The notes: a model not told the origin generated them from the sequence alone. A DNA stretch of 64,000 bases from Bacillota bacterium (GCA_023388635.1 JAEWFW010000012.1:1-64000); one strand, 5' to 3'. Positions 39,732 through 49,458 are shown, numbered from the stretch's first letter. Numbers and translations: made by a program.

Positions 39732-40613
39732 TTAAAACGTAATTTTATGCACCGTGATCTCCGGCCGAGAATTAAAACGAATATTTAATGCACTTTGTCC
39801 TAACCCTTCACTGATATATATTTGCTTGCCCTGATATTCCAGTAACCCTTTGTACAATTTTTGCTTCGGCAGGCTGCCCATTGGACGCAAACGAAAGACA
39901 AATGGCAGATTGCATTGACCTCCATGGAAATGCCCAGCTAACAGGTAATCAAACTGGTGCTGTTCCCCCATTTCCAGCAAGACATTTGGGTCATGCGTTA
40001 TCACAAGCGTTGAGGCACTATCATCAATATTAGCAAAAGCACTATCAAGCCTACTTTTTCTCGTGTGATAATCATCAACACCGACAATATTGATCGGCTG
40101 TCCTTGATGCTCAATAGAAACAGCTTCATTCCTCAACACGCGGCAACCGTATGTTTCCATCAATGCCAATAGGCGTTGAAAACCTTGCTCCGTCAAACGG
40201 TAATCATGGTTTCCCAATACTGCATATATGCCGTATTCCGGCTCCAGACCGGCTATGACCTGTAAATACTGCTCCCATTTCGCCAGACTATTTATATGGT
40301 CAAGATAATCACCTGTCAGCACAATCAAATCGGGATTAGTATCTGCAACCGCATCATACATTCTCTGCGGCGATACGGAAATACGCTCCATATGCATATC
40401 TGACAAATGCAACACACGTAATTCGTCGATACGTCCCAATGCACCGGTACCGTGCAATGCGTCAATACTCTGCGATACATCGGTACTCTGTGACTCTTCT
40501 ATACGATCTGACGGGCGTAACACCTGAACCTCTATTTCTCGCAACACCGGACGAAATGTATTCCAATAACCGTAACACAATACGCCAAGCAATACGACTG
40601 CCACAAAAACCAA
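39732..40613 (-). CDS. Membrane-anchored metallophosphoesterase (YkuE/YaeI-like)
   Basis: A 293-residue protein with an N-terminal membrane helix and a calcineurin-like domain holding all metal motifs: HLSDMHME, VLTGDYLD, AVLGNHDYR, VITHDPNVLL and LAGHFHGGQ. Relatives act on lipid-linked or cyclic nucleotide phosphates at the membrane; which one is not clear. A 30-residue Ser/Asp-rich linker separates anchor and enzyme. The start is a TTG at 40613, 6 bases after AAGGAGG. The small membrane protein gene lies just upstream. Confidence 0.85.
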   Translation of the reverse strand: MVFVAVVLLGVLCYGYWNTFRPVLREIEVQVLRPSDRIEESQSTDVSQSIDALHGTGALGRIDELRVLHLSDMHMERISVSPQRMYDAVADTNPDLIVLTGDYLDHINSLAKWEQYLQVIAGLEPEYGIYAVLGNHDYRLTEQGFQRLLALMETYGCRVLRNEAVSIEHQGQPINIVGVDDYHTRKSRLDSAFANIDDSASTLVITHDPNVLLEMGEQHQFDYLLAGHFHGGQCNLPFVFRLRPMGSLPKQKLYKGLLEYQGKQIYISEGLGQSALNIRFNSRPEITVHKITF

Positions 40614-40629
40614 TCGATCGCCTCCTTAT

Positions 40630-40839
40630 TTACAGCTTTCCATATAGATAAGCACCCAATAATGTGAAAATAATCCAACTTACCAGCCCATCAAGGCGGA
40701 TTAGCCGCAACATTTGGCGTTCTGTCAAAAAAGTGATACCAGCTTTTTCATATATGCGAAACACGATCTGGGGCGAAACGATTTCCACCATCGACCAAAT
40801 GATCGCCAATACAGCAAGCACAAAAAGAATCTGTATCAT
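40630..40839 (-). CDS. 69-residue two-helix membrane protein
   Basis: Two hydrophobic helices (IQILFVLAVLAIIWSMVEIV and LDGLVSWIIFTLLGAYLYGK) around a basic loop (TERQMLRLIRL). No family recognised. ATG 40839 follows GGTGGAG. It lies 16 bases upstream of the metallophosphatase gene and is likely co-transcribed with it. Confidence 0.6.
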   Translation of the reverse strand: MIQILFVLAVLAIIWSMVEIVSPQIVFRIYEKAGITFLTERQMLRLIRLDGLVSWIIFTLLGAYLYGKL

Positions 40840-41052
40840 ATATATCTCCACCTATCTCTATTCTGCTTCAAATCGTTGATATTATAAGGACTTTCTATGT
40901 TATTTTATCAGAAAAAATATAAATATCCAGCATCGACACTGTTCCCTAAATGCCTCTTATATAATTTTGGTGATATTCACCAAGTGTTTTATGTATGTAA
41001 TATCCTTTTTTTTGGCAAGATAGATTTAAGGAGCCTTAAGGAGGTGATACAT

Positions 41053-41322
41053 ATGAACTTTATTTGGTTCTTGATTATTGGTTTAATCGCAGGATGGGCT
41101 GCCGGTAAGATAATGCAGGGCAGTAGCTTTGGTATTGGTGGAAATATCATTGTTGGTGTCGTCGGCGCTTTTATCGGGGGATTCCTTTTCGATGTGATCG
41201 GTTTTACAACATACGGACTCGTCGGATCATTGGTGATGTCCATCATTGGTGCGATCGTGCTCTTGTTCATTATCAACATGGTGTCACACGGAGAAGCCCG
41301 CGTCGACAAAAGCAACAAATAG
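41053..41322 (+). CDS. GlsB/YeaQ/YmgE-family membrane protein
   Basis: An 89-residue protein with three Gly-rich membrane helices: FIWFLIIGLIAGWAAGKIMQ, GNIIVGVVGAFIGGFLFD and the third with LVMSIIGAIVLLFIINM. This is the transglycosylase-associated (GlsB/YeaQ) family, usually stress-inducible with unknown function. ATG 41053 has an ideal AAGGAGGTGAT binding site; the longer frame to 40897 is not used. Confidence 0.88.
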   Translation: MNFIWFLIIGLIAGWAAGKIMQGSSFGIGGNIIVGVVGAFIGGFLFDVIGFTTYGLVGSLVMSIIGAIVLLFIINMVSHGEARVDKSNK

Positions 41323-41348
41323 CACAACCATACCTGTATATTTACAAT

Positions 41349-41387
41349 AGGGCAGCTTCCGATGACTAATGATGCGGAAGCTGCCCT
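41349..41387 (+). terminator. Terminator of the GlsB-family gene
   Basis: Perfect 13-base arms AGGGCAGCTTCCG / CGGAAGCTGCCCT with a 13-base loop, then AATTCTT. 26 bases after the stop. Confidence 0.75.
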
Positions 41388-41444
41388 AATTCTTATGCTT
41401 GATGTTTCTACATTTTCTTCAAATATACCGTGACGCTATTTTGA

Positions 41445-41565
41445 AGCAAGTTCTTAATTCAGGTGGAGATTCTTTTACTCCGTCTGAATTTTAGAACTGC
41501 AAATGCATGACTTAGTTGGTGTTAGACTCCCGCCAGGGAGTGGGAAACTTACGCCAAGTTAGTCA
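41445..41565. other. Two large tandem hairpins, possible structured RNA
   Basis: The first hairpin (41445-41500) pairs GCAAGTTCTTAATTCAG with CTGAATTTTAGAACTGC plus an inner GGAG/CTCC stem flanked by GT/GT wobbles. The second (41508-41565) pairs TGACTTAGTTGGTGT with ACGCCAAGTTAGTCA and holds an inner ACTCCC/GGGAGT stem. The second overlaps the stop of the M29 peptidase gene. The first is followed by TTTTAG, so part may be that gene's terminator. The double structure is larger than needed for termination. Confidence 0.45.
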
Positions 41566-42674
41566 GTTAAAGCCTCGGGATTCAAGCCTTGCAGCTCATC
41601 AATCACGAACAGACCGTCTTTGCGGATCAAACGTCCGTCAAAATACATCTCTCCGCCGCCATACTCGGGATTCTGGATGCATACCAAATCCCAATGGATT
41701 GCCGATTGGTTGCCGTTGCTCGCTTCATCGTAACATTTGCCCGGCGTGAAATGAAAACTTCCGGCGATCTTTTCATCAAAAAGTGTGTCCTTCATCGGTA
41801 TATAGATATACGGATTGACGCCGATGGCAAACTCACCGATATAGCGCGCTCCTTCATCGGTATCAAATATTTGATTGATCTTTTCCGTATTGTTCGCTGT
41901 CGCTTGCACAATCTTGCCGTTCACGAATTCCAAACGAATATTCTCGTAAGTATATCCCTGATATACGGCTGGGGCATTATAGGTAATGAAGCCATTAACC
42001 GAGTTCTTTACCGGTGCCGTGAAAATTTCGCCGTCGGGAATATTCATTTTTCCGTCGCACTTAATAGCGGGGATTCCCTTAATCGAGAATTTCAAGTCTG
42101 TACCGTTCCCTTTAATATGCACCTCATCGGTGCGATTCATCAATTCTACCAGCGGTTCCATTGCCATTGACATTTTCTGATAATCGAGGTTACAGACTTT
42201 AAAATAGAAGTCCGTGAACGCTTCGGTGCTCATATTAGCCAATTGTGCCATTGATTCATTGGGATAGCGCATGACGCACCATTTCGTATTCGGTACGCGC
42301 TCCAATCCATGAACTTTATGCATGTAGTTCGCCATGTACAACTTCATCTTGTCCCCGGGAACATCTGCCAGCTCATTAGCGTTACCGCCACCACGTATGC
42401 CAATATAGGCATCCATCTCTTTCATCCGCGCAAGCTCCCAATCGCCAATGCTCTCCATCTGCTGTTCATCGGCATGCAGCAGAAGCTGCCGTGTAATCTG
42501 CGGGTCTTTGATGGTTACGAAGGGAGTGGCTCCGACGCGGTATGTTTCTTTAATTAACGCTTGCACAAGCGGGATATTCTGCCCTGTAACTTCAATCAGG
42601 ATTTTCTCGCCTTTTTGCAATTCCGTCGAATAGGTAATCAGCTTTGACGCTAGCTCTTGTACTCGTTGATCCAT
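41559..42674 (-). CDS. M29-family leucyl aminopeptidase
   Basis: About 371 residues with the M29 layout: an N-terminal Rossmann-like domain and a C-terminal metal domain whose ligands lie in GEFAIGVNPYI, TLFDEKIAGSFHF and GNQSAIHWDLVCI. Family members (AmpS, AmpT, PepS) are cytoplasmic dimetal aminopeptidases. ATG 42674 is selected because TTGGAGG lies 7 bases before it. Single gene on the reverse strand, converging with the GlsB-family gene. Confidence 0.9.
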   Translation of the reverse strand: MDQRVQELASKLITYSTELQKGEKILIEVTGQNIPLVQALIKETYRVGATPFVTIKDPQITRQLLLHADEQQMESIGDWELARMKEMDAYIGIRGGGNANELADVPGDKMKLYMANYMHKVHGLERVPNTKWCVMRYPNESMAQLANMSTEAFTDFYFKVCNLDYQKMSMAMEPLVELMNRTDEVHIKGNGTDLKFSIKGIPAIKCDGKMNIPDGEIFTAPVKNSVNGFITYNAPAVYQGYTYENIRLEFVNGKIVQATANNTEKINQIFDTDEGARYIGEFAIGVNPYIYIPMKDTLFDEKIAGSFHFTPGKCYDEASNGNQSAIHWDLVCIQNPEYGGGEMYFDGRLIRKDGLFVIDELQGLNPEALTD

Positions 42675-42762
42675 AACTATAGCCTCCAATTATGCCGTTT
42701 CCACTGCAACTACACTATTGGCTCGGCAAGGCTAATGCATACTACTTACATGCAACTTTGCC

Positions 42763-44025
42763 CTATGCTATTTGTGTTGCATCTTCTACGTCAGTTGTGT
42801 CAACTTGCTCTTGAACGTGAACGCCGACTTTTTGAATTCTGCGGTTGTTCACTTCTTCGACTACGATCATTAAATTTTGATGATATATCATTTCACCTTT
42901 TTTCGGTATATTACCTAGTGTATCCATGATCCATCCACTTAATGTATAGGATGTCGTCTCAGGAGGCTCTACCTCAAACGTCTCGCTAAATTCTTCAATC
43001 GATATTTTGCCAGTGACGCGATACGTACGTTCATCGATAAGTTCAACCATCATATCGTTTTCATCATGCTCATCCCAAATATCTCCGACAATCTCCTCAA
43101 TGATATCTTCAATCGAAACGATACCACTCGTTCCCCCATATTCATCTAGGACAATCGCCAAAGGATTTTTGCTTTTTTGCAGCTCTTTCAATAAATCGGA
43201 AATCTTCACAGAGCCAAGCACGAAATATGGCTTACGTATAATTTCATCCAGCTTAAATTCCGCCTCCTGCAGATACTTTGCAAAAAAATCGTGATAAGAA
43301 AGAATTCCGATGACATTGTCAATCGAACCTTCGTATACAGGAATACGCGAATATTTTTCCTGAATAAACATTTCTTTGATTTGTTCCACTGTCGCGGTAT
43401 TCGCTATCGCTACGACGTCGGGACGCGGTGTCAATATATCTTTGACGACGATATCGTCAAACTCAATCGCGTTATGCAATAGTTCTTTTTCCTGAGTGAG
43501 AAACGTCCCCTCTTCCTCTCCAATATCCACCATGACTTTAAAATCTTCGTCTGTGACTAATGGTTCTTCTTGATTAGTCTTGACGAAAAATCTCGTAAAT
43601 GGATATAAGATTTTCATGACCGCCGTTAATGATTTTGAAGTAAATAACAAATATTTTTCGGCATTGCGCTTGGCTAAAGATTTTGGCAGGATTTCACTGA
43701 TAATCAAAATCGTACATGCAACGACTACTGTCGCCGCTAGTAGAACAGATGATCCTCCTCCAAAAATATCTGTCGCTGCTTTCACAGCAATGACAACGGC
43801 AATAATATTCATCAGTGTCTTACCCACAGACAGAGCAGATAAGCTGGCTCCAAAATTCTCAAGTAACGCCAGCGCACTCTTGCCATTTGTTTCGGAAATG
43901 TCTGTGAGTTTGCGCAATCTGATTCTGCTGATACTGACCAATGCCATCTCTGCTGCTGAAAAATAACCTGAAATTAGTAACAAGACCCCTAACAAAATCA
44001 TCGAGTCATAGGGTATACTGTCCAA
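42763..44025 (-). CDS. CNNM/HlyC-type membrane protein with CBS domains (copy 1)
   Basis: 420 residues: a DUF21 transmembrane domain (GVLLLISGYFSAAEMALVSI start), a CBS pair with the linker DILTPRPDVVAI and the conserved VLDEYGGTSGIVSIEDIIEE, and a C-terminal CorC/HlyC domain. Relatives export Mg2+/Co2+ or resist divalent cation stress, despite the name hemolysin. The start codon is TTG at 44025, with AGGAGAG upstream. A second member of the same family lies at 53781-55106, with lower similarity in the membrane domain. Confidence 0.88.
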   Translation of the reverse strand: MDSIPYDSMILLGVLLLISGYFSAAEMALVSISRIRLRKLTDISETNGKSALALLENFGASLSALSVGKTLMNIIAVVIAVKAATDIFGGGSSVLLAATVVVACTILIISEILPKSLAKRNAEKYLLFTSKSLTAVMKILYPFTRFFVKTNQEEPLVTDEDFKVMVDIGEEEGTFLTQEKELLHNAIEFDDIVVKDILTPRPDVVAIANTATVEQIKEMFIQEKYSRIPVYEGSIDNVIGILSYHDFFAKYLQEAEFKLDEIIRKPYFVLGSVKISDLLKELQKSKNPLAIVLDEYGGTSGIVSIEDIIEEIVGDIWDEHDENDMMVELIDERTYRVTGKISIEEFSETFEVEPPETTSYTLSGWIMDTLGNIPKKGEMIYHQNLMIVVEEVNNRRIQKVGVHVQEQVDTTDVEDATQIA

Positions 44026-44119
44026 TATTCCATCACTCTCCTAATGTATTTATCTCTTCAAATATATACTATTTGCTATACCTATATCAACTATATTATC
44101 TAATGATTCCAAATAGCCC

Positions 44120-44614
44120 TTATGTTTCCTGAAAAATTTCTACGATTTCTCCCATTTCCAAAGAACGCTTTATATCAATGATCCGCTGATTGCGAGAGCC
44201 TCTAAACAACAGTTGCAGGCTTTTCTGTTCTTCTATAAAGGCACCGTCTACAAGTACATCGACATATTGCAAAATCTTCCGATCCTTTATTTGTTCAAAC
44301 TGAAATCCGCTATACATCCAGACATCTAGGTGTTGATGGGCTTGCAGAACTATCTCCATCACCTTACACAATGCCTCGTCCTGTAACGTCGGCTCTCCAC
44401 CGGAAAGGGTAATTCCCTTGTGCAACGGTGTAATATGATCGATGATTAATTTTGCCAGTTCCGCTTCCATCAATTCTATACCGCCTTGCATATTTTGTAG
44501 CGTCGGGTTATGGCATCCCGGGCATTGTATCGTACACCCTTGCAAAAATACGGTCAAACGAATGCCTGGTCCGTCGACAATCGACTCCGTAATAATATCT
44601 GCATATCGAATCAT
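44120..44614 (-). CDS. nrdG: Anaerobic ribonucleotide reductase activating enzyme
   Basis: A 164-residue radical SAM enzyme that installs the glycyl radical on NrdD. The cluster motif CTIQCPGCHNP lies after GPGIRLTVFLQG, and the SAM-binding GITLSGGEPTLQ follows. Length and order fit NrdG. It lies 119 bases after nrdD on the same strand, with a hairpin between. GGTGGG precedes the ATG. Confidence 0.93.
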   Translation of the reverse strand: MIRYADIITESIVDGPGIRLTVFLQGCTIQCPGCHNPTLQNMQGGIELMEAELAKLIIDHITPLHKGITLSGGEPTLQDEALCKVMEIVLQAHQHLDVWMYSGFQFEQIKDRKILQYVDVLVDGAFIEEQKSLQLLFRGSRNQRIIDIKRSLEMGEIVEIFQET

Positions 44615-44659
44615 AATTTCCCACCTTTTTTATTTTATGCTGCAACAAAATTAATAACA

Positions 44660-44681
44660 GCGGTTCGGATGCCCGAACCGC
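44660..44681 (-). terminator. Hairpin between nrdD and nrdG
   Basis: GCGGTTCGG / CCGAACCGC stem with a 4-base loop, followed on the reverse strand by TGTTATTAATTTTG. It may lower nrdG levels relative to nrdD or stabilise the nrdD message. Confidence 0.55.
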
Positions 44682-44733
44682 CGATGTTTGCTTCTACTTT
44701 CAATACGTCTTGTTGATTACATTGCCGCATCCT

Positions 44734-47106
44734 CTATGATAGCTGTAATTTGCTGTTGAGACTGTGCTTCACACGTTCTCTTTCTTCGGCTATTTTCCCG
44801 TCGTTCCATTTATCCATTGTGCCCACCAGATATCCGGTAATTCTGCGAATCCGTTCAATCGGCGGATCGAAATGCGCGTTGCGTCCGCAGCCCGGGCAAA
44901 CATCGTCGATAATTCCTGTGTAGCCGCAAAGCGGGTCGCGGTCAATCGGATGGTTAATTGAGCCGTAGCCGATGTTGTTCTCCTTCATCGCGCGAATCAA
45001 TTGTTCAAAGGCTTCCAGGTTGTTCTTCGCCGCTCCGTCCAATTCAATATAACTGATATGTCCCGCATTGCAAAAACTATGGTACGGCGCTTCTTTCAAT
45101 ATTTTATTATACGCGGATATATCATAGTAGACAGGCACATGGTAGCTGTTCGTGTAGTACTCACGATCATTCACACCCTCAATTGTGCCGAATTCTTTGC
45201 GGTCAATTCTCGTGAAACGCCCTGCAAGCCCTTCCGCCGGTGTCGCAATCAATGTGTAGTTCAAGCGGTATTTCTCCGTCGCTTCATCCATGCGGCTGCG
45301 CAAACGAGCGATGATTGCCGTCCCTAAATTCTGCGCTTCTTCCGATTCCCCGTGGTGCGCACCGATCAGCGCCTTTAAGCATTCAGCCAAACCGATAAAT
45401 CCGCATGTCAGTGTCCCGTGTTTTAACACTTCGCGCACCTCATCTTCCGAACTTAGATGGTCTGCGCCTAACCAGATACCTTGTCCCATTAAAAACGGAA
45501 AATTCTTAACTTTTTTGCGCGCCTGTAATAAATAACGTTCATGGAGCTGTGAAATCACCAGTTCCGCTCTCTCATCCAGCGCCTGGAAAAATCCTGCGAT
45601 ATCGCCTTGATGCAATATGCCTAACCGTGGCAAGTTGATCGTCGTAAACGATAGATTGCCTCGACCGTAGGAAATTCCGTCACTCTCAGGATGAATCGAA
45701 CCCAATACGCGGGTGCGGCAACCCATCGTCGCCACTTCTGTCTCTGGACGCCCCTGTTTGTAATATTGCAAATTGAAAGGCGCATCGAGAAATACGTAAT
45801 TGGGGAACAAGCGCTTCGCCGAGACACGGAACGACAATTTCAGCAAGTCGTAGTTAGGGTCCTCGGGATTGTAGTTGACTCCCTCTTTGACTTTAAATAC
45901 TTGAATCGGGAAGATCGCCGTCTCATTATTTCCCAAACCAACTTCCGTCGCCAATAATAATTGCTTAACGACCATCCGCCCTTCCGAGCTCGTATCGGTT
46001 CCGTAATTGATGCTGGAAAACGGCACCTGTGCTCCGGCGCGTGAATGCATCGTATTCAAATTATGCAAAAATGCTTCCATTGCCTGGTACGTCTTTTTCT
46101 CCGTTTTACGAAATGCGTCGCGGTATCCAAAATTCTGTAGCTTGTCCACAGATGCTTCCGACAAACTATAATGCTCCATCAAGCGCGTCTTTTCCTGCTG
46201 TTTGTATTCTTCTACAAAATCGACTGTCAGCAGTGTTTGCAAATCTCCGTTCAATTCCTTAACTTCTTGCAACAAGTCACTGAAATCATCCCGTTCCAAT
46301 TCCCAGGCAAGCTTTTCCGTCAGTGATTGACGATACTCTCTGACAAATGTTTTGCGTACACCTTTGGCGAGCCCGTAATCGAAATTAGGAATCGACTGCC
46401 CCCCATGCTGATCATTCTGATTCGATTGGATGGCAATCGCTGCCAAGGCACCGTAACTCGATATATCCTGTGGCTCACGTAAATGACCATGCCCCGTGCT
46501 AAATCCAGAAGTAAATAATTTCTCAATATCAATTTGGCAACAAGTCAATGTGCCTGTCGGCAAAAAGTCAAGATCATGAATATGTATATCTCCGCTGATA
46601 TGAGCTTTGGCATGATCCGGTTTCAACAAATACATTCTGGCAAATTCCTTAGCGGATTCCGAACCGATTTTCAACATCGTACCCATGGCGGTGTTCCCGT
46701 CAACATTGGCATTTTCCCGCTTTACGTCACTGTCTTTGGCATCGGTAAACACGATGTCATTATAGACTTGCATCAACATCGATGCCTTGTTTCTGACCTC
46801 ACTGCGTTTTTGGCGGTATAGAATATACGCCTTGGCAATCTCGTAGTAGTTCTTCTCTACGAGCTTCTTTTCCACCATATCTTGTATTTCTTCGACTTCG
46901 AAGATCTGCAATTTCATTGTCGTTAAACGATTTTCTATATCTAAAGCAATTTCCGCCGCAATTTCGTCGGCGATCTGCTTATTATTTCGCTCTACATTTA
47001 GTACCGCTTTCCTGACGGCATTATAAATTTTTTCGTGATTGTAACGCTCCATTCTACCATCACGCTTGACGATTTGCCACGTCAACTCCGCTAATTTCAG
47101 TGCCAT
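44734..47106 (-). CDS. nrdD: Anaerobic (class III) ribonucleoside-triphosphate reductase
   Basis: About 790 residues. N-terminal ATP-cone (QIVKRDGRMERYNHEKIYNA) for allosteric control, catalytic glycyl-radical barrel with cysteines in LTCGFIGLAECL and others, a C-terminal zinc site from CGYTG and CPGCGR, and the radical-bearing glycine in RRITGYLVGTMDKWN. It reduces ribonucleotides to deoxyribonucleotides without oxygen. ATG 47106 follows GGGAGGAAC; the frame to 47241 is not used. Operon with nrdG; a possible NrdR box lies upstream. Confidence 0.93.
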   Translation of the reverse strand: MALKLAELTWQIVKRDGRMERYNHEKIYNAVRKAVLNVERNNKQIADEIAAEIALDIENRLTTMKLQIFEVEEIQDMVEKKLVEKNYYEIAKAYILYRQKRSEVRNKASMLMQVYNDIVFTDAKDSDVKRENANVDGNTAMGTMLKIGSESAKEFARMYLLKPDHAKAHISGDIHIHDLDFLPTGTLTCCQIDIEKLFTSGFSTGHGHLREPQDISSYGALAAIAIQSNQNDQHGGQSIPNFDYGLAKGVRKTFVREYRQSLTEKLAWELERDDFSDLLQEVKELNGDLQTLLTVDFVEEYKQQEKTRLMEHYSLSEASVDKLQNFGYRDAFRKTEKKTYQAMEAFLHNLNTMHSRAGAQVPFSSINYGTDTSSEGRMVVKQLLLATEVGLGNNETAIFPIQVFKVKEGVNYNPEDPNYDLLKLSFRVSAKRLFPNYVFLDAPFNLQYYKQGRPETEVATMGCRTRVLGSIHPESDGISYGRGNLSFTTINLPRLGILHQGDIAGFFQALDERAELVISQLHERYLLQARKKVKNFPFLMGQGIWLGADHLSSEDEVREVLKHGTLTCGFIGLAECLKALIGAHHGESEEAQNLGTAIIARLRSRMDEATEKYRLNYTLIATPAEGLAGRFTRIDRKEFGTIEGVNDREYYTNSYHVPVYYDISAYNKILKEAPYHSFCNAGHISYIELDGAAKNNLEAFEQLIRAMKENNIGYGSINHPIDRDPLCGYTGIIDDVCPGCGRNAHFDPPIERIRRITGYLVGTMDKWNDGKIAEERERVKHSLNSKLQLS

Positions 47107-47164
47107 ATACGTTCCTCCCGAAATACTACAATTTGTATTCTCAATTACTATTACACGATACCAC

Positions 47165-47180
47165 ACGCTATATATTGTAG
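47165..47180 (-). promoter_or_regulatory. Possible NrdR box upstream of nrdD
   Basis: On the reverse strand CTACAATATATAGCGT agrees with the NrdR consensus ACACWAYATATWGTGT at 13 of 16 positions, including the whole AT core. A second box at the usual spacing is not evident, so the call is tentative. Confidence 0.35.
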
Positions 47181-47214
47181 CAAGGTGCAAAAGTCTTAAA
47201 ATACAATTAAAAGA

Positions 47215-47243
47215 AAATGGCAAGCATCCAATGCCTGCCATTT
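47215..47243 (-). terminator. Terminator of the feo operon
   Basis: Hairpin AAATGGCAAGCAT / ATGCCTGCCATTT (13-base arms, one mismatch), followed on the reverse strand by TCTTTTAATTG, 57 bases after the last feo gene. Confidence 0.75.
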
Positions 47244-47299
47244 GCTCGTTTTTTTATACGTTCTAAACTTTTTCCATTTTGTCTATACAAAGTGTTGTG

Positions 47300-47449
47300 C
47301 TAGCAGCAAGTTTTATCAGTTTCTTCACCGCTGCATCCAGAGCACCCGGTGCATTTCATGCCGCGCTTTTTATCGCGTCTTATCTTATATACAGCGAAAA
47401 TAACCAGTGCAGCGATAATTGCTATGACAATAAAATCTACTGTACTCAT
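47300..47449 (-). CDS. FeoB-associated Cys-rich membrane protein
   Basis: A 49-residue protein not covered by a long frame. One membrane helix (FIVIAIIAALVIFAVYKI), a basic stretch (RRDKKRG) and a Cys-rich tail (KCTGCSGCSGEETDKTCC). This is the small FeoB-associated Cys-rich family that follows feoB in many Bacillota, likely a FeoC-like accessory. Its ATG overlaps the feoB stop (ATGA). Third gene of feoA-feoB. Confidence 0.85.
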   Translation of the reverse strand: MSTVDFIVIAIIAALVIFAVYKIRRDKKRGMKCTGCSGCSGEETDKTCC

Positions 47450-49458
47450 GCTTTGATCGCCCCCATTGTAGTTGATTTGGAGTCGTCTTTACCGCCTTTC
47501 ATCATCAAATAGACAACAATCCCTACGATGACGGCGACAGCAACGAGTCCCCCAACAAACGCATCTCCTAATGATCCTGTTGTGACTAAAGTACCAATTT
47601 GATAAACAAGGAATGCTAATACATAACCCATACCTAATTGGAAACCGACGGCACCAAACAACCATTTCTTTGATTCTAATTCAGAACTCATTGCGCCGAT
47701 CGCGGCGAAGCACGGCGGGGTAAAGAGGTTAAATACCAGATATGCAAGCCCTGCCACTGCGGTGATGCCGAAAACCGAACTGACTTCCGCACCTGTGCCA
47801 ATCAGTGTAAATTCTTCTACGTCAATAAAATTCGTGATTCCAAAACATACTGCCAACGTACCGACGACGTTTTCCTTGGCAATAAATCCTGTGACAGCCG
47901 CAGCGGCGAACTGCCAAAGACCAAAGCCGAGTGGGATGAATAAAAACGCAAGTGGCGAAGCGATGCTCGCTAAAATACTCGTATTCGCTGCCGCTTCCTC
48001 GACAACTTCAAACTGCCAGTTGAATGTTTGCAGCAATTGCACAACGGCATTACTGAGCAAAATAATCGTTCCTGCTTTGATAATAAATGCTTTTGCTCTC
48101 ATCATCATAGAGACGAATGCTCTTTTTACACTTGGAAATCTATATTCAGGGAGTTCCATAATAAAATACGATGTAGAATAATCCCCAGTGATTTTTCTGA
48201 CAATTAATGCTGATAAAATAATTACAAAGATTCCGAGGAAATACATTGATGTTCCAACCCAACTATTATCGCCGAAGAATACACCGGCAAACAGTGCAAT
48301 AATCGGAAGTTTCGCCCCGCAAGGCATAAATGTAGTAATCATTGCTGTAGTGCGTCTCTGTCTTTCATCCTTGATCGTTCTGGTCGCCATAATTCCCGGT
48401 ACACCGCATCCTGTAGTGACAATCATCGGTATAATCGATCTACCGGATAGTCCAACTTTTTTGAAGAAACGGTCTAAAACAATCGCCACACGCGCCATGT
48501 ATCCGCTGTCTTCCAAAAGCGCCAAGCAGAAAAATAACACCATGATCAACGGTAAGAATCCTACGACTGCTCCTACCCCACCAATAATTCCATCAAGCAG
48601 CAAAGAAGCAAGTACAGGGTTCACATCTTCACCTAACATGGAGGCTACACTCTCATACACCCAATCGATCCAGCCGACAAACGTATCGGCAAACCAAGGT
48701 CCGACCCATGTTTGTGAAATGGAGAAAATCACCCAGATAATGACGGCAAAAATTGGAATCCCCAACCATTTGTGAGCAATGATTCTGTCCGCTTTATCCT
48801 GTAGCGTTTGCTTTTCGGAACTGACTTTTCTTCTTTCTACTTCCTCTACGAGTTCCTGTACAAATGCGTAGCGCTTTTTATCGACTTTTTCGAATTCTGC
48901 TTTGGTTGTAGCTGTCGTTGCACCGGCGATTTTCGGAGCCGCTTGTTTCTGTTTTGCTTTGCCGACATCAATTGCCGTAGCCAGTAACGCCTCCAAACCG
49001 TTGTTTGTCGATTTCGTCGATATAGTCTGAATGACCGGACATTTCAAAGCCTCGCTCAATGCAGGAACATTGATTGTATGCCCTTTCTTATCCGTCAAAT
49101 CGCTTTTATTCAACGCGACGACAACCGGTATGCCCAGCTCTAATAATTGTGTTGTAAAAAATAAACCACGACTCAAATTTGTCGCGTCTACAATATTGAT
49201 AATTACATCAGGATTTTCGTTCTGCACGAAATCTCTCGTCACTGCCTCTTCATTCGTATATGGTGACATTGAATAGGCACCCGGCAAATCAACGATGACA
49301 ATCTTTTCATTCTTGGGATTCAGGTTCGGCTTGACGCTTCCTTCTTTTTTCTCTACGGTTACCCCCGCCCAGTTTCCCACTTGTTCAATTCTACCTGTAA
49401 TCGCGTTAAACAATGTTGTTTTCCCACTGTTCGGATTACCTGCTAAAGCAATTTTCAT
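47446..49458 (-). CDS. feoB: Ferrous iron transporter B
   Basis: About 670 residues. N-terminal G domain (G1 GNPNSGKTT, G3 DLPGAYSM, G4 NKSD) followed by a cytoplasmic helical domain and a membrane domain with gate repeats (MIVTTGCGVPGIMATRTI and NLFTPPCFAAIGAM, each with a Cys). It imports Fe2+ across the membrane. ATG 49458 follows GGAGGGGGAG and replaces the frame start at 49500. Operon feoA-feoB-Cys-rich gene under a Fur box. Confidence 0.95.
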   Translation of the reverse strand: MKIALAGNPNSGKTTLFNAITGRIEQVGNWAGVTVEKKEGSVKPNLNPKNEKIVIVDLPGAYSMSPYTNEEAVTRDFVQNENPDVIINIVDATNLSRGLFFTTQLLELGIPVVVALNKSDLTDKKGHTINVPALSEALKCPVIQTISTKSTNNGLEALLATAIDVGKAKQKQAAPKIAGATTATTKAEFEKVDKKRYAFVQELVEEVERRKVSSEKQTLQDKADRIIAHKWLGIPIFAVIIWVIFSISQTWVGPWFADTFVGWIDWVYESVASMLGEDVNPVLASLLLDGIIGGVGAVVGFLPLIMVLFFCLALLEDSGYMARVAIVLDRFFKKVGLSGRSIIPMIVTTGCGVPGIMATRTIKDERQRRTTAMITTFMPCGAKLPIIALFAGVFFGDNSWVGTSMYFLGIFVIILSALIVRKITGDYSTSYFIMELPEYRFPSVKRAFVSMMMRAKAFIIKAGTIILLSNAVVQLLQTFNWQFEVVEEAAANTSILASIASPLAFLFIPLGFGLWQFAAAAVTGFIAKENVVGTLAVCFGITNFIDVEEFTLIGTGAEVSSVFGITAVAGLAYLVFNLFTPPCFAAIGAMSSELESKKWLFGAVGFQLGMGYVLAFLVYQIGTLVTTGSLGDAFVGGLVAVAVIVGIVVYLMMKGGKDDSKSTTMGAIKA

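Noticed and set aside
41445..41565. TnpB-associated guide RNA (IS200/IS605 right end)
   Set aside because: The hairpins are suggestive, but no tnpA or tnpB fragment or target motif lies nearby, so I only report structure.
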